64,000 bases of DNA from Bursaphelenchus xylophilus (Eukaryota; Nematoda; Chromadorea; Rhabditida; Aphelenchoididae): assembly GCA_904066235.2 (NCBI GenBank), contig CAJFCV020000006.1, positions 6,696,001 through 6,760,000 of the forward strand. Reading direction: 5' to 3'. The notes beneath the pieces are model-generated. The model saw only the letters and a program-made list of their open reading frames with translations, did no database searches and was not told where the DNA came from. Positions within the stretch are counted from its first letter, which is position 1, and the number at the start of each line of letters is the position of its first letter. A program made the translations under genes and the position numbers. This document shows positions 61,300-64,000 of the stretch, in pieces.

Positions 61300-63084
61300 C
61301 AATATTCTTGCTTGTTTTGTACGTCCGATTGCAGTTGATTCGGTCAAAAAATGATGGAGTAGAAGTACGGCCATGGTTTGGTTCCAGCAATGTATGTGCT
61401 TCAGAAAGGAAGATAAAGAGTAAGACTTTATTTTACACTACTAACATTGGTGTAATTAGTAGCAACATCTACTACACTGCCTCAAGACCAACAAGACGAC
61501 AAAATGAGGCTGACGGAACACCAGGTTCCCAATCTTCTAATAAAAATGTGGTAAATTTTTGTACCGTTTTGTCAAATTTAGATTTTTGAATAAGCGAATA
61601 TGTGGCGAATTTCTGCATGAATAAATTTTAGCAAAAGTCCAGACGAAAGTTGTTCTTTGCGTTGAAAAGGAAACCACCACCTGCTTCCAATCCTCCAGTT
61701 CCTCAACAAGAACGCCAACATTTTAATCCTGATGACATCCCCAACATCGACGATCCCATTCCAACGTACGAGTCCGTTGACGCCACGGATTCTGATATTG
61801 CGTACTCGGTGAACGGAAGACCGAGAAGATACGATTATCCAACATTCAAATCTAGGACAAATGAGGAAGCAGTTTATGCAAGTGCATCACAGATATATTC
61901 TGGAGGAAGTGAGGATCCTTATAGTTCCATAGTAAGCGATATAGAAGGGAGTCGGCAACGCGGGGATGACACTAGTGTGGGGTATGCCAGAGTGGCAGAA
62001 GATGCTATGAAACCATCTACATCTCGACCCATACCTGCACGGAATGTGGAGAGTTTATATGCAAAAATAAACAGAAACGCGGTGAACAAGAAGATTAACG
62101 AAGCCAGCACTTCTTTGCATCCTCCCGGCCTTCAATTATTGCCTCAGGCAGTTAGCTATTCGATCCCTTCTACATCGATTCAAGTGCAACCGACACCCGC
62201 AATAGTTCCAAGTAATACGCCCGTGTTTGATCCAAATTATCAATACGACGAGAGTGGATCTGGAAGTATAACATCAAATGGGAGCAGAAACCCCTCTTAC
62301 AAGTACTTAACTGTACGAGAAACATTAGGAGCCATTCGAGAACGGATTCGAGCAAGGGAAGAGGGGTAAGAATAAGTCGAAATTACCATATTCAGGGGCG
62401 TAGCTAGGGGTTGGTGTGGGGTGGGGGACGGTACCCACCCCCTCCACGGAATTTTTGATCAGCTGCTTCCCCGGCCATATTCGCAGTTTTAGTATATTGG
62501 AGACTCCGAGAGTAGGCCGAGAACACTACTATTCCACAATAAACAATGATTATGAGACAGTAAAAGACTTGCGACCTCTGAATGTCGTGACGGACACAAA
62601 GACGAACCCCCGACCCCCCACTTCGCCTGTTCCCAATCATATTCCGACAATGGTAAGGAGTTTTCCATGTTATCAAGAACCGGCGATCCATCTAATCCAA
62701 TCTCACTACTCCCAACCGAAACCCATAATCATCTCGTTGGCCGGTTTAGCCCGACTAGGGGGTAGTGCACCGGGTAGGCCTCGACGTTGTGTGGAGGATC
62801 TAATGTGGTGAAGATTATATACAGTACACTCCGAGGTAATATATTAACTTTCAGACATAAATCGACCTAAGAAACGGTCTCGAATCCCCATTCCAATACA
62901 TCGGATTCATCATCAAGTACCTCACACAAAATCTCTTCCTCCAAAAAGTAATTTGAATGCTCGAAGACGAATTCTTGGTCTAGATCTCAAGTCGGATTCC
63001 ACTATTTTCTCGCCGAAAGGTCATGATTATGTTAGTTTAATCGACTTTGGGCCTGAAAAAGGGTGGCCTTTCAATCGCACTTAA
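61300..63084 (+). CDS. Tyrosine/proline-rich protein of unknown function
   Basis: The well-supported exons are 61632-62366 (QKSRRKLFFALKRKPPPASN and onward) and about 62490-62645, whose junction stays in frame (EEG|ILETPRVGREHYYS). The chain is hydrophilic and disordered, rich in Pro, Ser and tyrosine motifs: IPTYESV, YASASQIYSG, YSSIVSD, YAKINR, HYYSTINNDYETV. A last segment to 63084 ends HDYVSLIDFGPEKGWPFNRT. The N-terminal exon is unsure; a frame at 61300-61400 would give a hydrophobic helix (LYAIFLLVLYVRLQL), so it may be a single-pass protein with a long phosphorylatable tail. The exon joining 62645 to 62869 was not solved. Not assigned to a family. Confidence 0.55.
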
Positions 63085-63717
63085 GGAGATGAACGCTGTG
63101 ATTATGATGTACAAAAATATTGTAAATAAAATTGTTAAACCTGAACTCGTTATATTAGATAATTGAGCCGAAACGCATTTTAGAACTACTTATTTATTAG
63201 CAGTTTAGTATAATACGATGATATGACAATGTCTAGATCACAACAATGTACAGCAACAGGGGCGTGTCATGATGGTAGTTAATGGTTCTTCGCCGAACTC
63301 CTTCCCCCTTCCTCTAGTCTGATACGGTGAATTCGAACTTGGTCCTTTCTAGTCACAACATTTCTTTGTCGGCTGTTCTCCCGTTTTCTCTTCTGACGGC
63401 ATCGTCGGAGATTACAAAATGTTCAAAAGATCATCAACATCTCGCGTCAAGAAACGTCTCGCCACGACAACAAAACATTTCAACAAATTTGCGCCAAATT
63501 TTCGACGAAATTGGGTGCGTTGAATTCGAATTCTGAATTTTAATTCAGAGATCTCTGCGCGCGACACATATGCGTGACTTTTCTCGAAAATATTTCCATG
63601 TAATCCGAAGTGCAAGTTTTGAAAAATGTTGAAAAGACGGTCCACAGTTGTTATCAGCGAGCCCAGCAGTAGGTTTTGCTGCTGAGTTTTAAACTTTTTA
63701 ATCATAAATGTTCAGCA
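63085..63717. other. Intergenic or 5' region, nothing firm
   Basis: Short open frames exist but none has family resemblance or good splice context. It may contain the first exon of the coiled-coil gene that follows. Confidence 0.35.
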
Positions 63718-64000
63718 AGCAAAAAAGTGAAGTTGGATAACAAGAAAGCTTTGACTGAGACCCAATATCTTCGAGAAAAGGTAAAGCGACTGGAGTTACA
63801 GCTACGGCAGAAGGATGTTTATCTCGAAAACCAAGCGAAATTAAAAGTATCAGCAATTCAATATAAAGCTCGGAGAGACCGAGAGATTGAGGTAAGCGAG
63901 TATTATTGGATTTACGAAGTTTAGGCTCTAAAAAAAGAGAAAGAAAGATGGAAGGTGGCAACGGATTATCGTAAAGATGTTCAACAGTATAACAGAACCC
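63718..64000 (+). CDS. Coiled-coil protein, partial (runs off the window)
   Basis: An exon 63718-63891 after the acceptor AATGTTCAG encodes ASKKVKLDNKKALTETQYLR followed by EKVKRLELQLRQKDVYLENQ; a 33-base intron (GTAAGC...TTTAG) joins in phase to ALKKEKERWKVATDYRKDVQ with QYNR at the edge. The heptad pattern and charge indicate a coiled coil. The phrase REIEALKKEKERW recalls the REI..L+KE+R region of kinesin-4 stalks, but this is only a hint. An upstream exon is required. Confidence 0.5.

Overview
This window is nuclear DNA from a nematode. The evidence is metazoan genes broken by very short GT-AG introns (often 33-60 bases, typically GTAAG...TTTTAG or TTTCAG), dense gene packing, an innexin, a nicotinic-type ligand-gated channel, an NLP-7-like neuropeptide precursor, and acceptor-like TTTTAG/TTTCAG sites just upstream of several start codons, as expected for spliced-leader trans-splicing. 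The species cannot be named from the sequence. It is clearly not a copy of the compact C. elegans arrangement, because about a quarter to a third of the window is nested MITE and foldback DNA.

Layout. 0-15.6 kb: nicotinic receptor-like subunit (+), four-LIM paxillin-like protein (-), cytochrome b5 (+), PIN4 parvulin and KIN17 (-, probable operon), a mariner inside an older MITE, gelsolin-like protein (-), PUS1 (+), CMC1 (-). 15.6-20 kb: gene-free nested repeats, including a 2.4-kb inverted repeat carrying an element with a tRNA-Ser-derived module. 20-31 kb: RagC/D GTPase (-), MRPS28 (+), repeats, MCM7 (-) and a CDK (+) facing away from each other, the CDK having a 1.5-kb foldback in an intron. 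32-47 kb: innexin (+), PPP4R2 (-), UGGT (+), MRPL23 (+), SEC15/EXOC6 (-). 47.7-57.8 kb: a small unknown gene (-), a second tRNA-module element with a hAT element nested inside it, membrin (-), NKAP then PIGC (+, probable operon), hnRNP L (+), PSMD9 (-), SLC25A32 (+), a Ly6/uPAR-like protein (-). 58-64 kb: tRNA-Ala, NLP-7-like precursor (+), SWEET transporter (-), an unknown tyrosine/proline-rich protein (+), and the start of a coiled-coil gene running off the end.

How the genes relate. There is no single pathway; this is mostly housekeeping (replication MCM7, cell cycle CDK, mitochondrial translation MRPS28/MRPL23, cytochrome oxidase assembly CMC1, ER folding UGGT, GPI synthesis PIGC, Golgi/exocyst traffic membrin/SEC15, RNA work NKAP/hnRNP L/PUS1) with some neuronal and muscle genes (channel, innexin, neuropeptide, paxillin-like). 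Gene arrangement is tight: convergent stop codons lie 1-90 bases apart, and divergent promoters are about 120-490 bases.

The most unusual content is in the repeats. Two MITE families (called B and D here) share a terminal tip CARGGRAAGTAC and 3-base target duplications. Two D copies carry a tRNA-Ser-derived segment with RNA polymerase III A and B boxes behind a strong TTCG hairpin, while a third D copy lacks that segment. A degenerate CGCAGCTCGCGG motif recurs in several promoter gaps.
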